DNA from: Leptasterias polaris
Lineage: Eukaryota > Echinodermata > Asteroidea > Forcipulatida > Asteriidae
Assembly: GCA_037783415.1 (NCBI GenBank)
Contig: JAZGTN010000027.1
Coordinates: forward strand, 1,488,001-1,552,000
Length of the DNA: 64,000 nt
Direction: 5' to 3'
Position numbers and translations under genes: made by a program
The notes under the pieces: model-generated
Told to the model about the DNA's origin: nothing
The model's input: the letters and a program-made list of their open reading frames with translations, nothing else
Database searches by the model: none
Part shown: in pieces, positions 36,241 to 48,500 of the stretch
Layout of the letters: the number at the start of each line of letters is the position of its first letter
Numbering within the stretch: position 1 is the first letter of the stretch

Positions 36241-36680
36241 GACTTCAGGGGAACGAAAGCTATCTTGAGGGAACAAAATTAGCTATCTTGAGGGAACGAA
36301 AGAGGAATTCTGGAGAACAAAATCTCATAGCGAGAGAACGATAGCGTATTTTTAGGGAGCGAAAGCATATTTCGAGTGAATGAAAGTATATTTCGGGGGA
36401 ATGAAAGTATATTTCGGGCAATAAATTCAAAGTCGTAAAATCGAAAGCTTTTTTTAAGGAACGAAATCTCCTTTCGAGGGAAAGAAAGCGTATTTTGAGG
36501 AAGGAAAGCATATTTCGAGCGAACGAAAGTATATTTCTTGCGAACAAAATCATATTTCGAGGAAACTAATGCGTATTTTCAGGGAAAGAAAGCGTATTTC
36601 TGGGGAACTTAATTGTAGCTAGTTCGGGGGAAAGAAAGCGTGTTCAAGGGAACGAGAACCCATTTTCTAGAAACAATCTC
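36241..36680. repeat. Degenerate minisatellite, unit about 22-24 bp
   Basis: About 18-20 diverged copies of GGGAACGAAAGCGTATTTCGAG. It lies within the 35.8-37.7 kb transposon. A 97-aa minus-strand frame here (FRSLKIRYRSLAMRF...) is a product of the repeat. Confidence 0.75.
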
Positions 36681-37535
36681 ATTTCGTTACCTAGAAAAAC
36701 CCACTGCGTTCACAAATTGAAAAATTATTTTTTGTGAGACAAAATTATATTTCATCGGATTAGGCCCTAAATAATATTTTGAGGAAATGAAATGATTTTG
36801 TTGGAATTTTGTGTGTCGAGGGATGCAATAGAATTTTTGAGTGAGGTTTTTTGTTCCCACCTTTTAATTTGTAATTTCTTTTTCACTTGTCCCTTCATCA
36901 GATCATCAGGGCTCCGTTTTGTTGTTGTTTTTTTTTTTGGGGGGGGGCTCGCTTTTTGGAATTGTTTGTCACGAATTTTGTTTAAACTAATTGTACCGTC
37001 AATATAAAAGTGGTAGTCATATGTGTTGACATAAATCTTATTTAATTACCAAGAAATTCGGTACAAATCGGGTCAAGGAACGTACACAGAGCATTGGAAT
37101 GTTGCGATTTTGAAACAACGGATTCGATCAACGAGGTGTACCGACTAGCAAACCCGCGATAACTACAACGTAGTTGGTGGTCTGGCTCCCTACCCCTCGC
37201 ATATGTTCATGAGCTTCCAGGTACAGCTATCTCTTGGCTAGTGGGTTTCCGTTGCTAGCACTGTCGAGATACTCTCTGCTCGCAAGCGACAGACTGCCCC
37301 GTGTTACGTGTAGGAGGTCCCCACGCTGTGCACTGTAAGACACGCTTCCGTTGCTCGGACTCTCTGAAATAAAATCTTACGTTCGACTTTTTGTATTATT
37401 TACAACTTGTATCCATAATTTGAATACATATTTTTGTTTGTCAAAAAATACTCATGAATTCTTGTTAAAAAACAGAGTTGAATTCGGTGTAGTGTTAGTA
37501 ATTAATTTGTATACGGCTGGAAGTAAAACTAACTC

Positions 37536-37596
37536 CGAAGATCACGAGGGTTATCCGAACCAAAAAAGTGGTTCGGATAACCCATGTGACCTTCGT
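37536..37596. repeat. Hairpin, about 25-bp arms
   Basis: GGTTATCCGAACC, loop AAAAAAGT, GGTTCGGATAACC. Pairing extends outward with GATCAC/GTGACC to about 25 bp. It lies in the right part of the 35.8-37.7 kb element. Confidence 0.8.
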
Positions 37597-38760
37597 TTTT
37601 TGAAAAATGCTCAAACACTACCAAAATTGATGGTTTCTTTTATAGGAACCGTTCTTCTCCATTCCTGGAAGACCTCTGGAGTCATGTTTTAGTCTATTTT
37701 GTAGCCAAAATAGCCCAACGAAGCCGGTGTGTCCCTTTAAATCGAAACACCAGTCTTGACAAATAATATTTTATACATGCACATATTTTAACAAAATATA
37801 ATAAATGAAGTCTCTGTAAATCTTACAAACTATACCTCCTAAAACTGCAAACCGAGCACCAGGGTTAACCAGTTATTTTATTGTTCTCTTTGTTTCACTC
37901 AAATCTTACTGCATTTTTCAACCAGTGGTGGTTTGTATTACACGGATTCTGAACACACCCAATTGACCCAACTCACCTGACATCATCATGCAACAAATGT
38001 TGGTTGCGCCACTTTGAAAGCCAGTTTCCCCGGTTGTTATATAGTGTAGTGTGCATTTTATTTCATGCTACGTTATACGGCGTGTGTTTTCGCAGACTAG
38101 GCACAGTGAGCTGTTCGTGACGTCAGTAAAAGAGGGTCATTACTGTACAAGTTTCGAGGGTATTAATTTGAACATTTGTTGACCCATTGAAGTGCGGAAT
38201 TTGATTTCTTCACTTTTTCTGCACGGCATTACGTAAAGCGTTTTATCATTGGGCAGAGACTGCGATATATCTTACAGCAGTTGATGATCAAATCATAATA
38301 CATCTTGGATAATGAAGCTATTTCCTAAGCTAAGTCCACCGTTTATATGGTCTACAGTGATCATGAATCCTGAGGCTAATTAAAGATACTTCACAAAACA
38401 TGCACTACGTTACCATAGAGCAAGGAGGGAGGAATTGAGAGAGAGAGGGGGCACTCACTGAAGATGAACGATCTAAACCAGGAGGGACTATTTCACAAAG
38501 GTCTTAGATTGATCGCAACTTCGAATGAAGCAAAGTGTGATGTCAATATTCAAATCACATTATGGTGATATTGACAACTCATCTTACTTTGTGCCTTGTG
38601 AAATCGAGCCCAAGCTATTCAACTTTGGTATGTAGTGGATGTCAATAAATATATGTTTAATATTTTATGAGTGAGGTTTAAAAAATTGTAAAATCGTGAT
38701 GTGGATAATTACAGAAGTGTCACTTCGCATAGGGTTAACCCTTAGCTTAAAAAAGCGTAA

Positions 38761-38798
38761 CCCCCCCCCCCCCACCCCCCACCCCCCCCCCCTCCCCA
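38761..38798. repeat. Poly-C rich tract
   Basis: A run of Cs broken by single A or T. One of about a dozen G/C homopolymers in the window. Confidence 0.9.
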
Positions 38799-38958
38799 TA
38801 AAAAAAAAACCGGTTCCTGTGAGTGAAATTAATTTGCACATATTGCTTCGAAACTTGATCTGCTGCATACACACGCTAATGTCATGTACCCCCTCCCATG
38901 TGGTATCATGACTTTTACAATAGTACATACGGTAGTCCCACAAATCAAGATCATTGTT

Positions 38959-41900
38959 CTAGTATATTGGCGGTAATGAAATCTCAGTGACTTGAGAACA
39001 ATCGATGAGGCCAGGGTCACTGCCAGAGTCCCGTATGAATCGGGGACAGTCAATTGGTGAAAGCGTTTTGTCTAAGCACAGTCGAATCTCCGTTAGACAC
39101 TGTACCTGCGAGCTTTTGTTCGTCTAGACAGAAACAAGCATATTACAAATAATTAAAATCTAGCATTGGGAGTTACGCAGTTATGACCTTTGCCACTTAA
39201 TGGAAGCTAGAAAACAGAACTATACTTGAGTCTGTATCATTAAGTGTGCCTCAATATAATTAAATACGGTACTAAAGAATCCAATAAATAGTTATCAATT
39301 AGTCATAACATAATGTTACGGGTCAGATAACATTATGACGACTCGAACCAAAGATGAACAGAGGGCAGAAGGCGCAAGATGGGGAACTTGGGCTAAAATG
39401 TGAAATGTTCTCTGCTGTACGCCATTTGAGCAAGCAACCCTTTTGATGTAACAATAGATCAGTGCAGACAAAAATGACAATTTTTGATAGAACCGATGAA
39501 AATTCAGGACTATGCTTGGATGAAGACGGCCCATCGTCCGTTATTCTGTGGAGTCAAAAGTTTGGTTTTACAAATATTAGCGGACCGTGTTCACGAAGTA
39601 AAATGAAAACCATACAATATCGAGGGATATTTGTTTGAACCATATTCATTTCATAAAATAAAACCCCCCACTTTTTATAGCCCAAAGCGACCAATCCGAA
39701 AGCAATGTATGCTTTTGAATCCCAAACGGGAAGGGTCTGGCATGGATTTACGTATATTGTTCACAATTATTTCAACTTCGTAGCTTATATACAGCTGACC
39801 GGCCTATAGTTTGAACACTTACCGACAAAGAGAAGCATTCCATATCAGGGGTAACGCCTATAGCACTTCGGAGAGCCTGTTGGATGTCGGCCAGTTTGTA
39901 TCTGGCTGATGATGATGGGACAATACCAGCATCACTTAACGCTCTAAATAGTAACAGGATTGACAAACGCGACACTACATCAAGAATAATTCATCTATAA
40001 GGATCGATGGAGTAATAATAGCCATGTAAAATTTTACAATGTACAAGACAGATTGCGGGTTACATTTTTGTTGTTGTAATGTGTGTTTTAAAGTTACATA
40101 CGAAGTGTAGACCTGATAACAAAAGAGGTCCACATAAAGTAGGGACTTGAAACACTATGTGGACTAACACACGTCCACACAGTGTTATTTACTGTGTCGA
40201 GGAATGGGACTTTCTTTAAGTAAGTGTATAGAACAAAGAAAGTTCCACACAGTGACTGAACAATAGCAGGACCCCACCAACCAGATCCGTAAGGTTGGGT
40301 GCGTGTTTGTGTTTGTGTGTGTTTTTTGTGTTTTTTATACTTTTTTGTTTCTTTTTGTGTGTGAAGAATTCCTCGAGTGGGTTAAACAAAACAAAGTATC
40401 ATATTCCACACTAAATGACACAATATTATTAATTAATGTGCGGGCAGCATGGTTTTTGCTAGTAGAATCAACTTCAAATGTACTGATTAGTGAATTATTA
40501 CTAAAGAATAAAACATTAAAAATATGACTAACTAATTTTCTCGGACTGAAGACTGACCAAGGAGGGTGCTGTTCACTGAGAATACGCCAGGAAATGAATA
40601 CAAGCAGCATGGCGTCGATTTAAAAAAGATTATCTTAAGATGAGTTGTCGGTAATAGTAATTTGTATTTTGACAGCACACTTTGCCGAGTAAGACATTTA
40701 ACAACATTTATAAGATTTTTGAAAACCTACTTGTCAATGTTGAACTTTTTTCTGAAGTCCATGGTTTTACTGAAGTAGTTATGCTCACTATACAAGGCTG
40801 GTAGACTGGCACAGCATGTTCCGTGCGCGTCCCATTCATGACGCCTTGGAAAATATCAAGAACAAGAGAATATGTTTTAAAAGACAATTATGACAAAATT
40901 GAACTGTTAAAACAAACATTATTCACCCCAAAACCCAAAATACTAGCCAAAACAGCGGCCACGTAATGATGTATATTGCATGTGCACTCCTGCGACAGTG
41001 AATTTTGACGTCGCAGGGCTGTTTTCGCTGCGAATGTTTCGCAGGAGTTGCCCTAGGGCAACTCTTTCGAATTATTCGTTGCGATTTGATGACGTCAAAA
41101 TTCGTATCACATTCGCATGAATGAACCGGGCTTTACGCCAAACAAAATTTTCTTTTAAAATAGGGTAATTGTTTTAGATCAACCCTGTTGGGCAATAGTC
41201 AAATAATTCACGGTCGCCTCCCTTGCTGTGCTTGGTTTACAACAACAAACCCACCAAATTTGTTTTATATATAGAAGGGATGGCTCTAAAACTAAGGCTT
41301 TGCCACGTCTCTATAGAGGGGGTCGAATATCAGGTGATATTAAATGAATTGGTTGAGTTGTGCCGGCCACATAGGAAGGAAATAGGCGCAGTGCAACGTT
41401 TTTTAAACTGCAACTTCGTTCTAGTGTTCAGTGTGCGTTGATTGTATGCACAAAAATGTACCAGTGTGCCATGTTAAATCGGTTACACACCTATGTTCCG
41501 ACACCCCTATGTTCCGACACCCCTATGTTCCGACAACTCAGCCTATATTCCGACATCCCTATGTTCCGACACCCCTATATTCCGACACCCCTAAATTCCG
41601 ACACCCCTATGTTCCGACAACTGAACCTATGTTCCGACACCCCTATGTTCCGACATCCCTATGTTCCGACATCCCTATATTCCGACACCCCTATGTTCCG
41701 ACACCCCTATGTTCCGACACCCCTATGTTCCGACACGTTATTTTCGCACATTATTACTCTGATAAGCAATAATAAGAATACAATTTATATTCCCGGCCAA
41801 TTTCAGCCAAACTTCATTCAACAACACGCATTCAATTCACGCATATCCCCCTAATCCACTAAAACTCTGTTTTTTTTTGCCCTGGTATTACTAGTGCGTA

Positions 41901-42480
41901 CATGATTTCGTTCTTCTCATTCAGTCATTTTACTTTATGACCATTCACTCTCTTTTAAATATTGTAACGAGCACGTTGGCGCGGTCTAAGGTCTTTTCCT
42001 GGACTGATTTATTTTAACGTACAAGTTGACAGACAACATAGAGACAACGGAATAGTAAAACGGACACAAACACAATGATTGATTTCCTCTGTTCTCTTCT
42101 TTGGATGATTGGCTTTATTTTATTGGAATCACTTCTCATCGACTTAAATTTTCTATACTGTAATTACGGACAGCTAAATCCAGACTGCTCTAAACGCTAG
42201 CTTTTTCGCGCCATGCGAGCGAGCGCACGCACCAAGCACGAAGCTATCACGGGTGCTGGATCGCTATAATTATTGTTTAAACTACTGCATAAAGTTAGCC
42301 CACATGCGAGTTCAATATTCAAAACAAATGTGACTATCTAAGTTTCATTTTGAATGAAATGTTTCCAACGAAAAAATATTACAAATATAGGCCTATATGT
42401 ATAAAAATGCGCCAAAAAATGCCCCCCCAAAAAAAAAAAAAAATGTTATATAAGAATTAATAATGATAAATAAATAAGTC

Positions 42481-42517
<37 letters not shown>

Positions 42518-45500
42518 TAATCAGCCCTCTTCTTTTTTAACCAAAGTTGCTATAGAAGAATAATACTGTTCATATAAATTAAACTTTTCTGAGAACGGCA
42601 TAAGATATAGGCTAGGCTACCGGTATACGATAATGGATTAAATTGCGGTCAGGTGTATTTTCTTTAAGTTGCACCGTTTTTGGGAAAAATGGCTACCAAA
42701 AAATGTTGGTGCAGGTTGTCGGAACATAGGGGTGTCGGAACATAGGGGTGGTTGGGTTGTCGGAACATAGGGGTGTCGGAACATAGGGGTGTCGGAACAT
42801 AGGGGTGTCGGAATATAGGGGTGTCGGAACATAGGGATGTCGGAACATAGGGGTGTCGGAATATAGGTTGAGTTGTCGGAACATAGGGGTGTCGGAACAT
42901 AGGGATGTCGGAACATAGGGGTGTCGGAACATAGGGATGTCGGAATATAGAGCAGTCACCGTTAAATCATATCTATATCTATAGCCGGAACTAAAAGGAT
43001 TTCTTTGTATTGACAATTCAACATTGGATTGGTTTCGATTAAGCAATCAACAATTACCTGTCGAAGCATAGCATCCTTTTACTAATATTTCTAAATCTGC
43101 ATTTAAAACAGAAGATTATTTCAAAGCTTTGATCAGGTTTCGAAAATTTGAGGTTTCTTGGTAAATATGAGAACCCATTTATTTGAATGTAATTCTTTCT
43201 TGCTTCGGAACTTGGTAATAAATGCGAAGGTAAATTCTGTTGTCCCGTCGGCAACTACTGGAGTAAACCAATCTTCCATGTTTCCATGGAAAATGTTTGG
43301 AATGTAGGCCTATTGTTTAGCTCATTGAAATTAATTTGTTGATGACAGAACGTTATTAATAATCTTGAACAAACTATCAGCCGGCCATCAAATGCTGAAT
43401 TATTTTAACGTGTTATGGGTTTTTTTCTTATGTGCGCATGAGACTTCCATTATATTGCAGCATGCCAACTGAATACACTTCACATTTTATTTTTGTATGA
43501 GGCAATGTTTCACCTGTGCGTTAAAGTTGTATCAACGTTAGAAAATAGGAATTTTAGTCAAACTGCTCAGTTTATCTCATTGCAAGGTTTGTTATTAATT
43601 GCTTGCCTGAGGTTTTGAAAGTTAGGCCTACTGTAAATCTTCTGAAAGAAAACAAAAGTACGCCTTGCAGTGTGTTGTCCTTTTTGCTTTATGTACAAAG
43701 GAGATGGTAGTTGAGATTCTTTCATGAACAAATCTACAAGCCTTTCTCAAGAGCAAAACCAAAACAGAATATAGCAGAAGATAACATACTCATTTAAAAA
43801 TTCAGTTTACGGTATTGATCGTCGAACCCTGGTTCTATAATTATTTATACTGTACATTGTATCTATACACAGAGACTTCCTGATACGATTTGCCTGATCA
43901 TTCAAATGTATGAAGGAGGAAGAGATGGTCGACTATAGTTTCCTCAACAAGTTGTTGATTTCACTTCCCATTATTTTCTCATGAGGTGACCTCTCATGTT
44001 GTTACTGTACACTCAACGTTGCTGTTATGATAGGGTGTGTTTGTAGAGCTCCTCTTCTTGTTAGAGTGGAGTTATAATGTTTCAGAATTTGAGTTTTGTG
44101 AAGAGTTGTTCCCAATGAATCGTAGTGTATGGCGTACATTCTTAACATAAATTAATCCATAAATGGAGATATCCCTATTAATACTGGAGATACCTCTATT
44201 ATTAATAGAGATGTCTCTATTAAATGGATTAATAGAGATATCTATAAATAGAGAAATCCCTATTACATCTAAACGGATTAATAGAGATATCTCTAAATAG
44301 AGAAATCTTACATGTATTAAATGGATTAATAGAGATATCTCTAAATAGAGAAATCTGTACTACATGTATTAAATGTTAATTTTGTACGCCCGATTATAGT
44401 ATTAAATGTCAAGTTTGCACGCTATAGTAGTGAATGTAAATGTTGGTTTGGGTGTCCACTTCGTTGCTTCCGCACATGATCGTATCAGCATGAGCCCGAT
44501 GAACCACGTATAGGCATGAACCCACATCATTTACCATGCATCCAGTCAAGAACCATAGACTTCGGTCGCAAAAATGCAGGTCATATAGTTGTATGATGTT
44601 ACACCAAAAGACTGCATCACTTGTGAGAGGTACATTTTGCGATACATTTGCACCTGGTCATTTTCCGAACGTAACAGGTGACTAACACGGGCAGTATACT
44701 TTCTGTTGATTGAATGTGAAAGCTACAGAAAACCACTTCCAAGCTTTTACTGGGTTAATTTATTGGCTAAGACCTACCAAAATGAGTCGAGAGCACCGCC
44801 GACTAACAAATTCGGCCAGGACTGGTTCATTTCTGGCAGAAGATCCTTTACAGATAAAAATAAATCAAAACAAGTCATTATTTAAACTAATGAATTCAAC
44901 TTTACACACAATGGAACCGCACATAGTGAATCTATAGTGCAAATTAGCTGCTGTTGGTTTTGATTAGACATGATTTTTGAGATAATTATGATATACATGA
45001 TTCTCTTATTAAGGGAGATGGAAGACGTCGTCCAAACTGAAAGTTAACTTAGCCTACTCCTATAGAGAAATATTATTGGATGAAAATGTGAGAAATATTT
45101 CTTATATAAACTTTTTGCAATGTACCCAGCCAGTTCTTAAGAGAAATAATTATTGTTAGGTGCCTTGCTCAAGTTTACAGGTGTCATGACTGCGATTCGA
45201 ACCCACACTCTGATGATACAACCGTCATATCTTTGAGTCCGAAGTGTAACCAGAATTTGTTTTGTTTATTTTGTTGTTGTTGTTCGGTTTTTATTGTTAT
45301 TTTATTTTTTTCAGGGGGGGGGGGGGGGTCAAGCGGTGGCGGGGAGCAAATACATTATTTTGGTGGGGGCTAAGTAAATGTATAAACCAGTCATTTGTGC
45401 ATTTTCAATTTTCTTTATCACTTGGGTAGGGGGGGGGGGGGGGGGTATCGAGCGGGAGCCTAGCTCGCCCGCCCCCATGGTTATCCCACTGTACCAAGCG

Positions 45501-48500
45501 TTCTGAGCAACCTTTCCATATGAGTCATGTATATGGTCCTTGAACATTCAGTCCATGCACAAGCACATTAAAACGTGCACAATACAGATTATTTCGCATT
45601 AAAGTGTGTTTTGTCAAAAACAACAAAGAGGAATGGAAATGACAAACTGAAAAAAACAAAAAACATCCATTGAAATAAGCGAAACTAAAGTACGTGGGTT
45701 TTGAAAACTAGACGGTTTTGATGAGTTACACACTTCCCTTTTCACGTAGGTAGGCCTATTTGGTTAAGATGTTATCTCAAGTCGAGCTTTTCCTGAACAA
45801 CTAGATGCATTTAGTTCTTGTTCTTGGCTATGTTGTTCTTAAAAACAATATTCAAAGATGTGGTATTTATTTGGTTTTGGGGAAATGCCCATTTATTTCC
45901 ATCCTCTAGTTCTTGATGAACACACCCCCCCCCCCCCCAAACAAAAGGGAACAAGAAAACAAGAAAACAAACAACAACAGCAACAACAAAAAAGTGAACA
46001 ATAATTCATCAAATGTTCATGTTTTGTAGAAACAATGAAAAACGTTTGATCCACACATTATTATTGCGGCAAATTTCATTGGGGTGTTAAATGTATCAAA
46101 GCGATCTTTTGCCAATTCAAGTGTTTTCGATCTATTTGTTGCTGTGGTTTTTTGGGGGGGGGGGGGGGTGGGGGTGGGGGAAAGGGTTCTGAGGAGGGGG
46201 GTGCACTGTATTTGTGCATGTTCATTGGACTGATTTCATTTACAGCAATCGAAATCATTAGCTAGGGTGGGTCTTCAAATTGATTAGTCCTCAACTTTGA
46301 CGGTATTTCAGACGGAAATACTCTGTTGAGGGTGGTCCTGGTTGAATTTTATATAACTAGCATGCTTTCAGATTGAATTAAATCATACTATATTCCAAAT
46401 GCACAAAAGAGATAGCTGAACTATGTTCCAACCTGATACTGCATAATAATCTCACAGCTTGATTTGAATTCCAATAATCAAGAGAAATTGCCGATAGCTA
46501 AAATATATCTTCACTTCCCTGAAATCTGCCCAGAATCCTCTGAAATCAATAATTTTCTTTTTGAACCCCGCACATCGAAGAATCCTCATTGTAGTGCGAG
46601 GCACTGTTCTATTTGAAGGGCGCCTTTCAATTTCATGATTTTCTACATGCGTCCATACAATAAACAAAACACTGACTACTTTGCGTATCAGTTTGTTGGG
46701 TAGGCTACTGCAATAACAGAAAAAACAAAAACCTTAAACGCAATAATGTTGACGTTCAAATACTTTTGGTTTTTTCAATATTTTCTTTCACTATCATTAC
46801 CATGCATGAGATAATATTGGATTGAACCGACATTGTTTATCTCACCATTATTTTCTCATGACGTTTGATATTATATTTTGTGTCAACCTTATTACAAACT
46901 GTAACCTTTCGAAATATTCTTTCTGGTTACCATCATAATAGGGTGCAAGTCTTCACTCTTTTCAGATCTGTTCTGGTCGAGATAATTCAAATTTCCTTTG
47001 AAATAAGACAATGGTCACGGTGGCGCACGAGAAATTAATTTTGAAGCTTTAGACAGTGTAGTATTTCAAACGTTTACAATCAAAATAGGTTGTGCAACTC
47101 GCGCGTATTCGAGACCAACTATTATTAAAATAGGTTTGCGCGATTCTGTTTCTTCAAATACTTTGTTCAGCGTAGTTTGTGGCTTTTAAAGAATCATATC
47201 ATAGCGTTGGGAAAGTAAAGTTTAGCCATGAAATAACAAATTATATGAAAGTAAAATAAATTTACCAAATTTAAAAAAGAAAACCAGAGAATAAGACTTA
47301 ACTTCCAATTCCGTTACTTGTAAACAATTAAGAAATTGCACATCTGAACTTCATGTTATCATCTTATGGTCTCACAATATCGGGCGTGGTCGGTAAATGG
47401 GGGTAAAAATTAAATAAAGTAGAATAAAAAGAAGAATACTCATCCAGGAGGTTTTTTTTTTTTTAATGCTAACTTTAACAAGCTATTTGTATTATAAGAA
47501 AATTTAAATTATATTCATAACACATTGCTCTGGTTAATTTCTATTTTCAAGAATTTTGTATAAATATGATTCTAAAAGAAAATTTGCCTTCGTTTGAGTT
47601 GTTTTCTCGTTTTCAAGCGGGACTTGCACAGTCTTATGCCCATCCAATGAAGACTCTCATTGGTGTCATTTGGTGGAAAGTTAATTTTATTTTACGCTTG
47701 TGATTTCATTCTAAACAAGGATGGAGTGTTGTTGGCAACTTGACGTGGCAGTCGTTTGGAGGGGGGGGGGGGGGGGGGGGAGATAACTTGTTAAAAACTG
47801 GTTAGAGTAATGATTTAGGGGAAGGTTTGTTAATGCGTTTCTTACACTGATCTCATCCAAGCTGAAAGTCCAGGAGGTGTTACAATTCTGCGGCGTATTT
47901 TTGCGAGTGTTTACTGTTGACGGCCTGTTGAGTGACAGCATAATAAACATGAAAATAGGAAGGAATTCTACTCAGATGATATTCATTTCCTGCTGTTCGC
48001 CAACAAGTGGTTTATGTATACAGTGGATATGCTTGGTACACTCAAAGACCTATCAAGGAGGGACTCAACTTGACAACCTGAGCTTTCGAGCGGTACGTTT
48101 GTAAAAACGACCAAAGCCAAATTCCATACGGCTGCACTTGAGCAGAAATTGCTTAAAAGTTTGCTGCTGAGCAGAAAAATGAGGAGGGTGGCAGTCACAG
48201 AATGTACATGTGAGTGTGACATCGTATTTTGGCTGGTAACCTTAATCAAGCATCATTTTGTTGTGGCGTAGAAGTTCTATGAAATTGGGCCCTGACCATA
48301 ACTTGTCTTGACGAGCAGCCCAGCAGAATCCTCGGAGTGTACCAGTATACCACGGGCTAATGGAACAACAACAAGTGAAATATTGCAATGACATAATCTT
48401 ATTGTTATTATGACAACCTTTATTGATACACTAGTTTGATTGTAAACGCCAATGCTGCATTTTGGATTATGGATTATGGATTATGGATTACTTTTTGATA

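Larger units (their letters stand above)
35842..37736. mobile_element. 1.9-kb TTAA transposon (Kolobok/T2-like ends), non-autonomous
   Basis: TTAA at 35838-35841 and 37737-37740 flanks 13-bp perfect inverted ends, AGGGACACACCGG. The termini fit TTAAAGGRR. Inside are a degenerate minisatellite (36241-36680) and a perfect GGTTATCCGAACC hairpin (37545-37590), but no recognisable transposase. Confidence 0.75.

Noticed and set aside
36260..36553. 97-codon frame with FRSLKIRYRSLAMRF repeats
   Set aside because: Translation of a 22-24-bp minisatellite inside a transposon.
37140..37370. Serine-protease-like NVVGGLAPYPSHM reading
   Set aside because: Very short, followed by a stop, with no catalytic His/Asp/Ser context or splice sites; lies inside a TTAA transposon. 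Chance.
41491..41738. CRISPR-like regular array
   Set aside because: The units are contiguous 16-bp copies without unique spacers, mirrored by an inverted array, in a eukaryotic genome. Transposon arm.
41431..42916. Repetitive open frames (FRHPYVPTPLCSD-type peptides)
   Set aside because: Product of the 16-bp repeat arms read in several frames; lies in an RNase T2 intron and is not a gene.
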